DNA of 64,000 bases from Paenibacillus gyeongsangnamensis (GCF_027533625.1 NZ_JAQAGZ010000001.1:186001-250000), one strand, 5' to 3'; positions 51,726 to 61,389 are shown, counted from the first letter of the stretch. Translations and numbers: made by a program. The notes: generated by a model from the letters alone, not told the origin.

Positions 51726-52169
51726 GTGCCGAAAAATTCGAATCGATCTCAGCGCTCCCGCGGAGCGAACCGCTCCGAAAGTAATCGATCCAACGGAGCT
51801 AACCTTTCGGGCCTGAACCGTTCCCGCGGAGTCAATCCGCTTGCAGCGAATCGTTCCCAGGGCATGAATCCGTTTCTGGTCAACCCTAATGAGGGTGTGA
51901 ACCCGTTCTTGATCAATCAATCCCGCGGAACAAATCAGTCCCGTGGAATGAACGTATCCCGTGGAATGAACGTATCCCATGGAATGAATATGTCCCGTGG
52001 CATGAACATGTCCCGTGGCATGAACATGTCCCGTGGCATGAACATGTCCCATGGAATGAACGTATCCCGCGGCATGAACCTGTTCAGCGGTATGAACCGA
52101 TCCCATGGTCTCAACCGCCCCGCTTGGCCGCTGCAAGGCCAACAATCCGGCAATAGCTTTTTGTGGTAA
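51726..52169 (+). CDS. Hexapeptide-repeat protein, basic and low-complexity
   Basis: 147 residues from the GTG at 51726 (AAAGGAGAG, spacing six). From about residue 68 the protein is eleven tandem hexapeptides of the form S-[RH]-G-M-N-[VMLR] encoded by 18-base repeats; imperfect relatives (N-R-S-x-G-x-N) fill the N-terminal half. Almost no acidic residues, many Arg, Asn and Ser. No family recognised. A terminator-like hairpin follows. The antisense frame is also open, but the ribosome site favours this strand. A nucleic-acid- or spore-binding role is guesswork. Confidence 0.6.
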   Translation: MPKNSNRSQRSRGANRSESNRSNGANLSGLNRSRGVNPLAANRSQGMNPFLVNPNEGVNPFLINQSRGTNQSRGMNVSRGMNVSHGMNMSRGMNMSRGMNMSRGMNMSHGMNVSRGMNLFSGMNRSHGLNRPAWPLQGQQSGNSFLW

Positions 52170-52206
52170 CATTCCAGCGCTTTGAAGCCGGACCCTTCAG
52201 AGCCAT

Positions 52207-52236
52207 CCGTCCCGGTCGGGGGCGGTTTTCTTTTTA
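52207..52236 (+). terminator. Terminator after the hexapeptide-repeat gene
   Basis: CCGTCCC and GGGGGCGG pair across GGTC, then TTTTCTTTTT. The dispersed repeat starts at 52238. Confidence 0.7.
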
Positions 52237-52237
52237 G

Positions 52238-52339
52238 TTGATAAGAATTTATAAGTTTTCGAAGGCTTATGGCTTCGCATCAACCTTGATAAACGCGCTG
52301 GTCCTTGTAAGACAAGGACGGCGTAGCCGTTTATCCTGG
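52238..52339 (+). repeat. Dispersed double-hairpin repeat, copy 3
   Basis: 102 bp, same orientation, with GAAGGCTTATGG replacing the usual loop/stem in the first hairpin. It directly follows a terminator T-tract. Confidence 0.9.
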
Positions 52340-52469
52340 ATATCGGAAAGAAGAAGGTGCGTGCTTCATTATCTCCAGGTAAGTAAGGTAACCTGATTTC
52401 AGTTATTTTCAATTGCCTGTCTCTGGCTTATACTTTGGAGGACTATCTTCATTTGGGAGGTACATAGCG

Positions 52470-53448
52470 ATGACGTCAACATTACCGCTTCACGAATATG
52501 GATTTGAGGCCAGCCGGATCGTGCTGGGCTGCATGGGACTCGGCGGAGGCTGGGGCCGGGATGCCGTACTGGAGCCGGAGCATGTCCGGCAGGCGCACGA
52601 AGCGATCGAAGCCGCATTCGAGGCGGGCATCAACATGTTCGATCATGCCGATATTTATGCGCACGGACGGGCGGAGCAGGTGTTCGGCCAGGTGCTCAAG
52701 GAGCGCCCCGAGCTGCGTGACAAGATGATCATTCAATCGAAATGCGCATCCGGTTCGAGGAAGGACCTTGGCTGCCGGGACGTTACGATTTCTCCGAAGC
52801 GCATATTCTTTCCAGCGTCGACGGCATTCTGAGCCGGCTCGGCATCGAGTCACTGGACATTTTGCTGCTGCACCGGCCCGATCCCCTCGCAGAGCCGGAG
52901 GAGGTGGCTTCCGCGTTCGATAAGCTGAAGCGGTCCGGAAAAGTCAAGGCGTTCGTTGTTTCCAACATGAGCCCGTCGCAGATCCGCTTGCTGCAGCGCA
53001 GCCTGAACGTCCGCTGATCGCCAATCAGCTGGAGCTGAATTTGTCCAAAACGGACTGGATCGACGCGGGAGTGCACGTGAACCAGAAGAAGGGAACGGAA
53101 AATTCGTTTCCGGAAGGGCTGCTGGAGTTTTGCGCGATGGAGAAGATCCAGGTCCAGTCGTGGTCCCCGTTGTCCAGGGGAGTCTTCTCCGGCCGTACCG
53201 GGGAAGACCAGCCGGAGCGTATCCGGCAGACCGCCGCTCTCGTCGGCGAGCTGGCGGCGCGGAAGGAAACGACGCCGGAGGCGATCGTGCTTGCTTGGCT
53301 GATGCGCCATCCCGTTAAGATCCAGCCGGTCATCGGCATGGCCAACGCCGCCCGGATCCGCGCCTGCGGCGAGGCGGTTAACGTTACGATGACGCGGGAA
53401 GAATGGTACTCGCTGTACGTATCGTCCAGAGGCAACCGGATGCCTTAA
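52470..53448 (+). pseudogene. Aldo/keto reductase with two -1 frameshifts
   Basis: The protein (about 325 residues when repaired) is read in three successive frames. Frame one (from the ATG at 52470; GGGAGG upstream) has V-L-G-C-M-G-L-G, N-M-F-D-H-A-D-I-Y and Q-S-K-C. Frame two (about 52742) has S-L-D-I-L-L-L-H-R-P-D. Frame three (about 53018) has N-Q-L-E-L-N-L-S, W-S-P-L-S-R-G and W-L-M-R-H-P. Catalytic Asp, Tyr, Lys and His positions are present. Both breaks are one missing base in short C/G runs. It resembles the YdhF-type oxidoreductases. Confidence 0.85.
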
Positions 53449-53729
53449 CGGCGTGCTGCCCCCGGCAAGCCGTAACGATCCCGGAACAGGAAGGCCCGAT
53501 GCGGCCCTGACCTGCTTCGGGATTGTTTGCGTTCCGGCCGGGCGGGGGGAGCTCTTTCAAGGCATCTAATGCCCGTCAACCGGCAGCCGGAAACGGCGGA
53601 GCGCGGCTAAGGGGAGGACTTTGAAAGAAGGGAATTGACCGGCCCGAGGATGTTTTGTATGCTGTAGGGATGGAGCATGCAGGAATGTGCATTCAGACCA
53701 CAGATCAACCATCCGAAGGAGGGGGCCTA

Positions 53730-54776
53730 TTGACATTCGGAGCACGCATGCTCAAGACGGGGATCGCCGTCACCTTGTCCTTATACGTCAGCGTTTGGCT
53801 TCACTTTTCTCCTCCTGTCATTGCTGCCGTTGCAGCCATCTTTGCCATGCAGCCTTCCATCTACCGGTCCTGGCGGTATTTCCTCGAACAGGTCCAGACC
53901 AATACACTTGGCGCCGTGATCGCTTTGCTTGCCGGGATGTTCTTTTCGAATGCGCCGATCGCGATCGGCGTCGTCTGCATTCTCGTTATTATGCTCTGCA
54001 TCAAGCTGAAGATGGGGGAGACGATCGGCCTCACGCTGGTTACCGTCATAGCGGTGATGGAGGCGTCGGGCCAGTGGGATTTTGCCCTCAACCGGTTTCT
54101 GCTCAGTATGGTCGGCATCGTATCGGCGTTCATCATCAACATCGCTTTCCTGCCGCCGAAGCCGAAGGAGCAGTTCAACGACCAAATTCATCACGTGTTC
54201 ACGCAGCTGTCCCTGCTGCTCCGTACCGTTATCTCCGGTGAAATGAAGGAGAAGGTGTTCCGCGAGCAAAGGCAGAAGCTGAAGGACGGAATCGGCTCGC
54301 TCTCCGACAAATACAAGCTGCTGGAGGAGGAGCTCAAGAAGCTGAAGCGCGCGAAATACCGGAAGACCCGGCAGCTTGTCGTCTATAAGCAAATGCTCTA
54401 TACGCTGCAAAAAGGAGCGGAAGTGCTGGAAGCGGTGGAAGAACATTATTTCCAAGCGGACCGGACGGAAGAGATGAATATGAGGTATGACCGGCATCTG
54501 GAAATGTTGATCAAATTCCACGAGCATGTGCTGTTGAAATTTGAAGACAAGCTGAAGCCTGAGAGCTGGGATTCCGACTCCATCGAGGATTTGAACGATG
54601 CATTTCTTAAATCGGCTACCAATGGCTACAGGGAGGACCGGGAAGGCGGGCTCCGGCTGTTCATCGTCTCCGCGGCCATGTACGATTACGGACACCAGAC
54701 GGCTCGTCTGAACCGGCTCGTCGAGCACGTGGATGCGAAGGAAGAAGAGGAACCGGCAGCGGGCGGTCTGATATGA
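53730..54776 (+). CDS. Aromatic-acid-exporter-like (FUSC/ArAE) membrane protein
   Basis: 348 residues from the TTG at 53730 (AAGGAGGGGG, spacing five). The N-terminal half has five to six helices (T-G-I-A-V-T-L-S-L-Y, F-S-P-P-V-I-A-A-V-A-A-I-F-A-M-Q-P-S-I, G-E-T-I-G-L-T-L-V-T-V). The C-terminal half is a cytoplasmic helical bundle with coiled-coil character (L-L-E-E-E-L-K-K-L-K-R-A-K). This is the layout of aromatic acid exporter domain proteins of Bacillota. Substrate unknown. Single gene with a terminator. Confidence 0.88.
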   Translation: MTFGARMLKTGIAVTLSLYVSVWLHFSPPVIAAVAAIFAMQPSIYRSWRYFLEQVQTNTLGAVIALLAGMFFSNAPIAIGVVCILVIMLCIKLKMGETIGLTLVTVIAVMEASGQWDFALNRFLLSMVGIVSAFIINIAFLPPKPKEQFNDQIHHVFTQLSLLLRTVISGEMKEKVFREQRQKLKDGIGSLSDKYKLLEEELKKLKRAKYRKTRQLVVYKQMLYTLQKGAEVLEAVEEHYFQADRTEEMNMRYDRHLEMLIKFHEHVLLKFEDKLKPESWDSDSIEDLNDAFLKSATNGYREDREGGLRLFIVSAAMYDYGHQTARLNRLVEHVDAKEEEEPAAGGLI

Positions 54777-54811
54777 CTATCGGCGCAAACGTATGAATAA
54801 GCAGGCTAAAG

Positions 54812-54846
54812 GACCGTTCGGTGATTTTTTTTCCGGACGGTTTTTT
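54812..54846 (+). terminator. Terminator after the FUSC-like gene
   Basis: ACCGTTCGG and CCGGACGGT pair around a T-rich loop, then TTTTTT. Confidence 0.75.
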
Positions 54847-54903
54847 AATAGCGCATTACCTTGCGGAACCTACAGAGACCGGCGGATGCCGATCCTCGCC
54901 GTC

Positions 54904-55959
54904 TCATTTCATTCGCTTATCGTCGTAAGCCGATAGCATTTGGATCAGCTCGTCTCCGCTGATATAGGGCATGCCTGCATGTACTCTGCGAAGCAGGTGC
55001 TCGCCCGGCCGGTTCAATCCAGGCGTTGTCGTGGCGAAATAGCGGATGCCTACCGATTGCGCAAGGCTTACGGTATCCTCGCTGTAATCTCCGTGAGGAA
55101 AGGAAAGCACGGACAGCCGATTTCCCAGCCGGACCTGAAGCAGTGCTTCGGCCAAGGACAAGTCGCGCAGCACCTTCTGCCTGTGATCCTCCTCCGTCTC
55201 GAGCGCACCCGTCGCTTCCAGGACTATCCGGTGATCCAGCGGCGTTACCATGCGGCCGTTCTCCCCCGGCAAATCATTGTGAAGATCGTACGTATGCGAA
55301 TAGAAGCCGAAGCCGTCGCAGGACATTTCCCTCATTTGACTCCACGACAAGAAAGTAAAATAAGGCGAGCTTGTGCCGATCGTACCGACGATAACAAAAT
55401 TGGTTGCCGTCATGCCATGCCGCTTCAGCAGCGGGTAGGCAAAGCGGTAGAAGGAATCGTAACCGTCATCGAACGTGAGAACGACGGCATTCGCGGGGAG
55501 CGTCGTCTTCCCTTCCAGGAAAGCGATGGCATCCTCAAGGGAAACGACGTGATACCGGTGCATTTGAAGCGCTTTCAAATGCTGCTCGAACCGATCCGGC
55601 GTGATCGTGATGGCCGATTCCCGGGGATCGAGATGATGATAGAGAAGGATCAGCACCTGACCGGCAAAATGACGCTCCGTACTGCCGGTATCCTGAGGAG
55701 TCTTCGGTGTCGGCGGCTTCGGGCAGGCCGGCCCGGCGGCACGCCCGGCAAGGAAAGGCGCGAGCAGCGGAAGCGCGGTTCCCGGTCCTGCCGGAGCGGC
55801 GAGCGCCGGAAGGAAGGCGGCGGCAGCCGGGATGTAATCAGAGGTTGAACCGGTCATGTCCGGATAACCGGCCGCCCTTGCCTCCGGGCCAGCCCATGGG
55901 AGTGAGAAGAAGAAGACGACGGCAAGAACGGCGCTTCGGATGCATTGCTTGGACCACAT
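54904..55959 (-). CDS. Secreted polysaccharide deacetylase
   Basis: 351 residues from the ATG at 55959 (GGGGGAAC upstream). Sec signal (residues 1-28: R-S-A-V-L-A-V-V-F-F-F-S, cleaved near A-R-A-A), a Pro/Ala-rich linker, then a NodB domain with L-T-F-D-D-G-Y-D-S (catalytic Asp pair), F-Y-S-H-T-Y-D-L-H (metal His) and F-P-H-G-D-Y. It removes acetyl groups from peptidoglycan or poly-N-acetylglucosamine. No neighbours of an ica/pga cluster. Complete. Confidence 0.92.
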   Translation of the reverse strand: MWSKQCIRSAVLAVVFFFSLPWAGPEARAAGYPDMTGSTSDYIPAAAAFLPALAAPAGPGTALPLLAPFLAGRAAGPACPKPPTPKTPQDTGSTERHFAGQVLILLYHHLDPRESAITITPDRFEQHLKALQMHRYHVVSLEDAIAFLEGKTTLPANAVVLTFDDGYDSFYRFAYPLLKRHGMTATNFVIVGTIGTSSPYFTFLSWSQMREMSCDGFGFYSHTYDLHNDLPGENGRMVTPLDHRIVLEATGALETEEDHRQKVLRDLSLAEALLQVRLGNRLSVLSFPHGDYSEDTVSLAQSVGIRYFATTTPGLNRPGEHLLRRVHAGMPYISGDELIQMLSAYDDKRMK

Positions 55960-56085
55960 GAACGTTCCCCCTTTATCCGTTTGCTCTATCATTGTATGCC
56001 CGAGCAGCGAAGGAGGATTACCGTATCTTTGCAAAAGAAAGAAGCGAACGGATTCCCGTTCGCTCCGGTCCTAGCCGTATTCGCC

Positions 56086-57396
56086 TTACTTGCTTTTGGC
56101 GGCTTCCAAGTCCTTGACCGCTTGCTCCGACGCCTTGCGGGAAGCGGTGATGATGTCGGCATTGCCTTGAATGACATCCTTGAAGGCGTTCAGCGCCTGC
56201 TTCTCGACCAGGTCGTCGTACAGCGACTTCGTCGTGATGGCTGCCGGCTTCAGAGGGTATCCCGCCTGCTTGTTCTTGCCCTTCAGCTGAGGCAGGTCCT
56301 GGCCGTAAGCCTCGATAAGCTTGGCATTCTTGACGACAGGCAAGCCGGCGCCGTCCTTGGCGAATTTCGTCTGCATCTCATCCGTGGTCAAATATTTCAG
56401 CACTTCGAAGGCCATTTCTTTATGCTTGCTTGTGCTGGAAATGCCGGCGTAGGTCGGGTACATCTGCGAACCGACGCCGGCAAACTCCTTGAACGACGGC
56501 AGCGTGACCATGTCCAAATTCATGTCGGACGGGGCCGTGATGGCAACGCTGTTAAAATAAGCGTACATGGCGAGGTTTCGATCCTTCGTGAACATATCGC
56601 CTTCTTTGTTATATTTCTCCTTCGGCGGCATGACGCCGTTGACGCTGTAGAATCGGGAGAAGTTATTGGCCAGATTCCGGAACTCCTCCGTATCGATGTT
56701 CGGCTTGCCCGAGGCCGGATCAACGAACGGCAGCGACAGCTGATTGACGCGGAGCATATGGCTCATCGACGCCATGAAGACGTAGTATTGGACGCCGCCG
56801 TCGGCGCGGGTCAGCTTTTTGGACAAATCGTACAGCTCGTCCCAGGTCATGCCGTCCTTCGGATAGGGCACGCCGAACTTATCGAAGATGTCCTTATTAT
56901 AGGCAAGGACTTCCGCCGTGGTGAAGATCGGGAGGGCGTAGATGGCGCCGCTGCCGAATTTTTTGATGAAATCGACGGAAGTATTCTCAAGATGGCTGAG
57001 ATCGAAATTATTTTGCTTGATCAAATCATTCAGATCATACCCAAGACCGAACTTGGAAAACTGCGGAACGTATCCGATGGAGAGCAGCACGATATCAAGG
57101 TCTTGACCGGAGCTTAGAACGTCTTCGAATTTCGAGCCGGTTACCCAAGGAATGAATTTTACCGTCACGTTCGGGAACTTCGTTTGGATGGCGCTGCCCA
57201 TCAGATCCATGAACTGCTCGTTCGTGGTGCCGTTGTTCGGACGGTAGAAGGTAAGCTCAACCGGCTGCTTCAGAAGCTCCGAACGGTCGGCCACCTTGGC
57301 TGCCGTCGGCGTTCCTCCGCCGCCGCAAGCGCTTGTCTATACGGCCAGAAGCAGGGCGGCCAAGGCCGCTTTCAGCATTTGCAATCGATGAAACAT
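56086..57396 (-). pseudogene. Sugar-binding lipoprotein with nonsense codon in its signal peptide
   Basis: The correct start is the ATG at 57396 (AGGGGAGATTTTG). The signal reads L-Q-M-L-K-A-A-L-A-A-L-L-L-A-V, then a TAG at 57337-57339, then T-S-A-C-G-G-G-G, a perfect lipobox. Downstream 400 codons are open and intact (F-P-N-V-T-V-K-F-I-P, Y-A-G-I-S-S-T-S-K-H-K, end A-S-E-Q-A-V-K-D-L). A single base change stops the protein in the signal segment. Internal restart would make a soluble, unexported protein. Next to mctP but on its own transcript. Confidence 0.85.
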
Positions 57397-57519
57397 CAAA
57401 ATCTCCCCTTTTATAATTCGGATTCACATTTATATTAGCACCCATTATAGCGGCAGCTCCCATTGGATTCCATGGATAAACTCCGGTTTTGTCGAATATT
57501 GTTCAAAGATGAGGATCGG

Positions 57520-57563
57520 TAAAAAAACAAGCCTCCCGAGCCGCAATGGGCATTTCGGAAGGC
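57520..57563 (-). terminator. Terminator of mctP-type transcript
   Basis: AAGCCTTCCGA and TCGGGAGGCTT pair on the minus strand, then GTTTTTTT. Confidence 0.8.
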
Positions 57564-57587
57564 TTATCGGAGCCATTGGAGCGCCTC

Positions 57588-59096
57588 TCAGGCTCCTTCC
57601 GCTTCATAATCGGACGGAACGGTCTCGTCCTTGCCGCCCCTCATGCCGATCGACCGGAAGATCACGGTCAGCACAAGAGCGATGATGAAATTGACCGCCA
57701 GAGCGTACAGCCCGGAGTAGACCGTCGTGCCGCCTCCGAGGCCGAAGGGCAGCTTAAATTGATTGCCGTAGCCGGTAGCGGCGGCCATATACGTGCCCCA
57801 GACCATGCCTGCGGCCCAGCCGAGGAACAGCGCCCATTTGTTGAACCAGTTGGTGTACAGGCCGATGATGACGGCCGGCAGCGTCTGCAAAATCCAAATG
57901 CCCCCAAGCAGCTGCAGATTGATGGCATCCTGGCGGTTCATGAGGAAGATGAACGCCAGCGCTCCGATCTTGACGATCAGCGAAATCAGCTTGGCCATGG
58001 ATGACTCCTGCTTGGGCGTACAGTTTTTATTGATATATTCCTTGTAAATATTGCGCGTAAACAAATTGGCTGCCGCAATGGACATGATCGCGGCGGGCAC
58101 AAGTGCTCCGATGCCGATGGCGGCGAACGCGAAGCCCGAGAACCAGTCCGGGAACATGCGGAGGAACAGCTGAGGTACGGAGTCGTTGGCGTTCTTGACG
58201 TCGATTCCTGCAGCGATCGCCATGAACCCAAGCAGCGCAATGATCCCGAGCACGAACGAGTAAGCCGGGAGCAGCGCCGCATTCCGTTTGATGACGGAGC
58301 GGCTGCTGGAGCTGAAGATTCCCGTCAACGAATGCGGATAGAGAAACAGCGCCAAGGCCGAACCGAGCGCGAGCGTCGCGTAGGGAGCGAAGCCGGCCGG
58401 CGTGATGATGACGGCCGCCTTATGCTTCACGGCGACAGCGTCGAAGATTGCCCCGAAGCCGCCTAGCTTGTAAGGAATATAGATCACGGCGGCAGCGACG
58501 GTGATGTAGATCATGAGGTCCTTGACGATGGCGATCGCGGCGGGGGCGCGCAGACCGCTGTTGTAGGTGTATACGGCCAGCACGCCGAAAGCGAGAATGA
58601 GCGGGAGGTCGCCCATCAGCCCGCTGCCGGTGAGGCCCATCGCCTCCAGCACCGCCTGCATGCCGACGAGCTGCAGGGCAATGTAGGGCATTGTCGCAAG
58701 AATGCCGGTGACGGCTACCGCGAGCGCCAGCAGACTGCTTCCGTAGCGGCCGCGGATAAAGTCCGATGCGGTGATGTAGTTATGCTTCTTGGCGACCGAC
58801 CAGAGCCGGGGCATGACCATGAAGACGAACGGATAAATAATAATCGTGTAAGGTACTGCATAGAAGCCGATAGCGCCCTTGGCATACATGGTTGCGGGAA
58901 CCGCGATAAACGTGTACGCCGTATACAGGTCGCCGCCGAGCAGGAACCAGGTGATCACCGTTCCGAACCGGCGGCCGCCCAGTCCCCATTCGTCAAGGAG
59001 GTGCAGATCGCCGCTTTTCCACCTGGAGGAGATAAAGCCGATGACGGTAACGAAAATAAAGAAGAGCAAAAAGACGATCAGCGCAGTCTGGTTCAT
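57588..59096 (-). CDS. mctP: Sodium:solute symporter, monocarboxylate type
   Basis: 502 residues from the ATG at 59096 (AAAGAGGCG upstream). Thirteen helices of the SSS family: D-E-W-G-L-G-G-R-R-F-G in the first loop, G-G-D-L-Y-T-A-Y-T-F-I-A-V-P, I-T-A-S-D-F-I-R-G-R-Y-G and A-L-F-L-Y-P-H-S-L-T-G. This pattern is that of MctP/ActP-like transporters for lactate, pyruvate or acetate. The upstream DUF3311 gene (51-bp gap) is the usual small partner. Plasma membrane. Confidence 0.9.
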   Translation of the reverse strand: MNQTALIVFLLFFIFVTVIGFISSRWKSGDLHLLDEWGLGGRRFGTVITWFLLGGDLYTAYTFIAVPATMYAKGAIGFYAVPYTIIIYPFVFMVMPRLWSVAKKHNYITASDFIRGRYGSSLLALAVAVTGILATMPYIALQLVGMQAVLEAMGLTGSGLMGDLPLILAFGVLAVYTYNSGLRAPAAIAIVKDLMIYITVAAAVIYIPYKLGGFGAIFDAVAVKHKAAVIITPAGFAPYATLALGSALALFLYPHSLTGIFSSSSRSVIKRNAALLPAYSFVLGIIALLGFMAIAAGIDVKNANDSVPQLFLRMFPDWFSGFAFAAIGIGALVPAAIMSIAAANLFTRNIYKEYINKNCTPKQESSMAKLISLIVKIGALAFIFLMNRQDAINLQLLGGIWILQTLPAVIIGLYTNWFNKWALFLGWAAGMVWGTYMAAATGYGNQFKLPFGLGGGTTVYSGLYALAVNFIIALVLTVIFRSIGMRGGKDETVPSDYEAEGA

Positions 59097-59147
59097 GGCA
59101 TTCGCCTCTTTCGGGAATAATGGGTGATGCATCAGGGTAAAAAGGGT

Positions 59148-59357
59148 TTATTTTCCTTTCGTGGCAACGTAGACGATCGCTGTCAGTCCGGCGCTTAGAA
59201 TAACCCAAAGAAACTGATACCAGTAAAAGAAGGGCATGCCGGCGATTCCGGGCTCCATCGAGGCGTAGAAGGGGGGCCAGAGCGTGCCGATAAACGGGAG
59301 AAGCAGCAAATAGTACCAAAGGGAACCTTTTCTTTTGCCTTTGTTGTCGCTACTCAT
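59148..59357 (-). CDS. DUF3311 small membrane protein, partner of the symporter
   Basis: 69 residues, two helices (L-L-P-F-I-G-T-L-W-P-P-F-Y and F-F-Y-W-Y-Q-F-L-W-V-I-L). DUF3311 proteins almost always precede SSS symporters, as here, and are thought to assist them; no direct role is known. AAGGAGAAATCCGACCC lies upstream of the ATG. Confidence 0.88.
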   Translation of the reverse strand: MSSDNKGKRKGSLWYYLLLLPFIGTLWPPFYASMEPGIAGMPFFYWYQFLWVILSAGLTAIVYVATKGK

Positions 59358-59528
59358 GGGTCGGATTTCTCCTTTCGATAGCTTAGAGTTTGATATAATA
59401 TACGTGGTATCCCGGGCAGTTATGTAAGCGCTGCCCTAATAAAGCGGACGAACCCCGCTATTCATGATTAGACCGGGATGACGCGATTTAAACAGTATGG
59501 GGTATAAAGTAGATAAGGAGGGATATGA

Positions 59529-60212
59529 ATGAATGCCAAGAAAATAGCGGGAGAGAAAGCGGCGGACTATGTGAAGGACGGAATGACGGTCGGACTCGGT
59601 ACGGGATCGACCGTGTATTGGACGATTCTGAAGCTGGGCGAACGGGTCAAGCAAGGTCTGGAGCTGCGCGGCGTGCCGACCTCCGAGCGGACACGGCAGC
59701 TGGCGGAGCAGCTCGGCATTCCGCTAGTTCCTTTAGCCGAGGCGGAGCCGCTGGATTTGACGATCGACGGGGCGGACGAAATTTCGGACGAACTGGATCT
59801 GATCAAAGGGGGAGGAGGCGCGCTGTTCCGCGAGAAAATGGTGGCGTTGGCATCGAAGCGCCTGCTGATCGTGGCCGACGAGTCCAAGCGCGTACAGCGG
59901 CTGGGCGCGTTTCCGCTCCCGGTGGAGGTCGTTCCATTCGCATGGGAGGTGACTGCCAGGCGAATCGAGAGGCTCGGCTGCCATCCCCGTCTCCGGTTAG
60001 CGGATAAAGGGACCTTCCTGACCGACAACGGCAACTTTATTCTGGATTGCGATTGCGGCTTGATCGCGGAGCCGGCGGTTTTGAACCGCAAGCTGAAGGA
60101 GCTGACGGGCGTGGTGGATACCGGCTTGTTCATCGGTATGGCGGATACCGTGATCATCGGAGCCTCCGAGGGAGCGAAGACGGTGGAACGGCAGTGCGGT
60201 ACGGACGCGTAA
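59529..60212 (+). CDS. rpiA: Ribose-5-phosphate isomerase A
   Basis: 227 residues. G-L-G-T-G-S-T-V at residues 22-29 (phosphate loop), L-T-I-D-G-A-D-E-I (catalytic Asp/Glu), L-I-K-G-G-G-G-A-L-F-R-E-K (lysine and Glu) and A-D-E-S-K are all intact. It interconverts ribulose 5-phosphate and ribose 5-phosphate in the pentose-phosphate pathway. AAGGAGGGATATGA precedes the ATG. Single gene. Slightly divergent at the C-terminus. Confidence 0.97.
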   Translation: MNAKKIAGEKAADYVKDGMTVGLGTGSTVYWTILKLGERVKQGLELRGVPTSERTRQLAEQLGIPLVPLAEAEPLDLTIDGADEISDELDLIKGGGGALFREKMVALASKRLLIVADESKRVQRLGAFPLPVEVVPFAWEVTARRIERLGCHPRLRLADKGTFLTDNGNFILDCDCGLIAEPAVLNRKLKELTGVVDTGLFIGMADTVIIGASEGAKTVERQCGTDA

Positions 60213-60250
60213 AGGTTGAATATGCGGTGCGGAGCACCGGACGTCAAGAG

Positions 60251-60272
60251 GGGCTGACCGATCGGTCAGCCC
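60251..60272. terminator. Bidirectional hairpin between rpiA and GDPD gene
   Basis: GGGCTGACC-GATC-GGTCAGCCC, a perfect nine-base stem. It lies between the two convergent stop codons and probably ends both transcripts. Confidence 0.7.
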
Positions 60273-60291
60273 TATTGGCCGTTGATTGGGC

Positions 60292-61146
60292 TTACAGCTT
60301 TACTCCGCGCTTCTTCAGCACTTGAACCAGCCGGGCAGGGTGGTTCGTAATAATGCTGCTTACGCCGTAATCGATCATGCGGTTCATGAGCCCGGGGTCA
60401 TTGACCGTCCATACATACACTTCCTTGTTGTGCTGTTTCGCGAGGCGGAGGTACGTTTCATCGACCAGGGGATAAGCCGTGCTGAGAACCTCGTAATCTT
60501 GGCTGGCGAACACCGACTCCGGATTCGCGGGCTTCTGGCCCAAGATCAATCCGGTCTTGATGTTCTTGTTTAAATGTTTCACCTTGGCCAGCAATGCGGT
60601 GTCGAAGGAGGTTACGGTGCATTCTTTGACAAAATCATGCCGTTCGATGGCGGACACCGCCTTCTCGGCAAGCCTCTTCTGGTGCCCGTTGTTTTTGAGC
60701 TCGATGTTGAGCTTCATGCGGCCTTGCACGGTCTCGATGACCTCATCCAGCGTCGGTACGCGTTCGGATTCGAACGTCTTGCCGAACCAGCGGCCCGCAC
60801 TGGCCTCGCGAAGCTCGCGGGAATCGATCTCCCACATCGGTTTATTGATGCCGGTCGTTCGCCGGGCATTATCGTCATGCATGACGACGAGGACGCCGTC
60901 TGCGGTTTCTTGCACATCGAGCTCGCCGTAGCCGGCTCCGTCCCGGATCGCCTGCCTCATAGAGCTAAGCGTGTTCTCCGGTGCGGCGTCCGAGCTGCCG
61001 CGGTGCGCGGTAACGAGACCGGATGGGTCGGCGTGCGCTGCAGGAGAGGAGACGGCCGAGGCCAGCTCGGCAGATTTCGGAGAAGAGGGGACAGCGGCAA
61101 GGTTGCCAGCGAGCATCAGTGTGAAGACGACCAATAGTTTGTTCAT
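60292..61146 (-). CDS. Secreted glycerophosphodiester phosphodiesterase (GDPD)
   Basis: 284 residues from the ATG at 61146 (GGGAGACC upstream). Sec signal (residues 1-18), then the GDPD barrel: A-H-R-G-S-S-D-A-A-P-E-N-T (catalytic His, Glu), G-E-L-D-V-Q-E-T-A-D-G-V-L-V-V-M-H-D-D (metal ligands and second His), L-N-I-E-L-K and a late Y-V-W-T-V-N-D. It releases glycerol-3-phosphate from glycerophosphodiesters outside the cell. The GlpQ/UgpQ-like role would supply a UgpB-type importer such as that at 17-23 kb. Confidence 0.92.
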   Translation of the reverse strand: MNKLLVVFTLMLAGNLAAVPSSPKSAELASAVSSPAAHADPSGLVTAHRGSSDAAPENTLSSMRQAIRDGAGYGELDVQETADGVLVVMHDDNARRTTGINKPMWEIDSRELREASAGRWFGKTFESERVPTLDEVIETVQGRMKLNIELKNNGHQKRLAEKAVSAIERHDFVKECTVTSFDTALLAKVKHLNKNIKTGLILGQKPANPESVFASQDYEVLSTAYPLVDETYLRLAKQHNKEVYVWTVNDPGLMNRMIDYGVSSIITNHPARLVQVLKKRGVKL

Positions 61147-61342
61147 ATGCGCGGGTCTCCCATCCTGTGTAAGTCGGAACAAACCAAGAATAACATACCG
61201 TTATTAGAAAAATTTTAGGCGAGCCGGATTTATTTAGCAGAGCTCTTAACGATTGCTTAACAATTTAAGGGTTTCGTAAAAAAACACAGGCGACCGTAAC
61301 TTTCTCAATACTGGTAAATTGGAAAAAGCGCTATGATGATGT

Positions 61343-61356
61343 TGTTAGCGCATACA
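61343..61356 (+). promoter_or_regulatory. cre-like site before frameshifted binding protein
   Basis: TGTTAGCGCATACA, 12 of 14 to TGWAANCGNTNWCA, 33 bp before the start codon. Confidence 0.35.
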
Positions 61357-61389
61357 TGAATCGTTATTTTTATAGAAAAGAGGGGTTTC

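Noticed and set aside
51693..52172. Minus-strand frame with G-H-V-H-A-T repeats opposite the hexapeptide gene
   Set aside because: Also open, but it lacks a ribosome site, and the plus strand has AAAGGAGAG plus a terminator.
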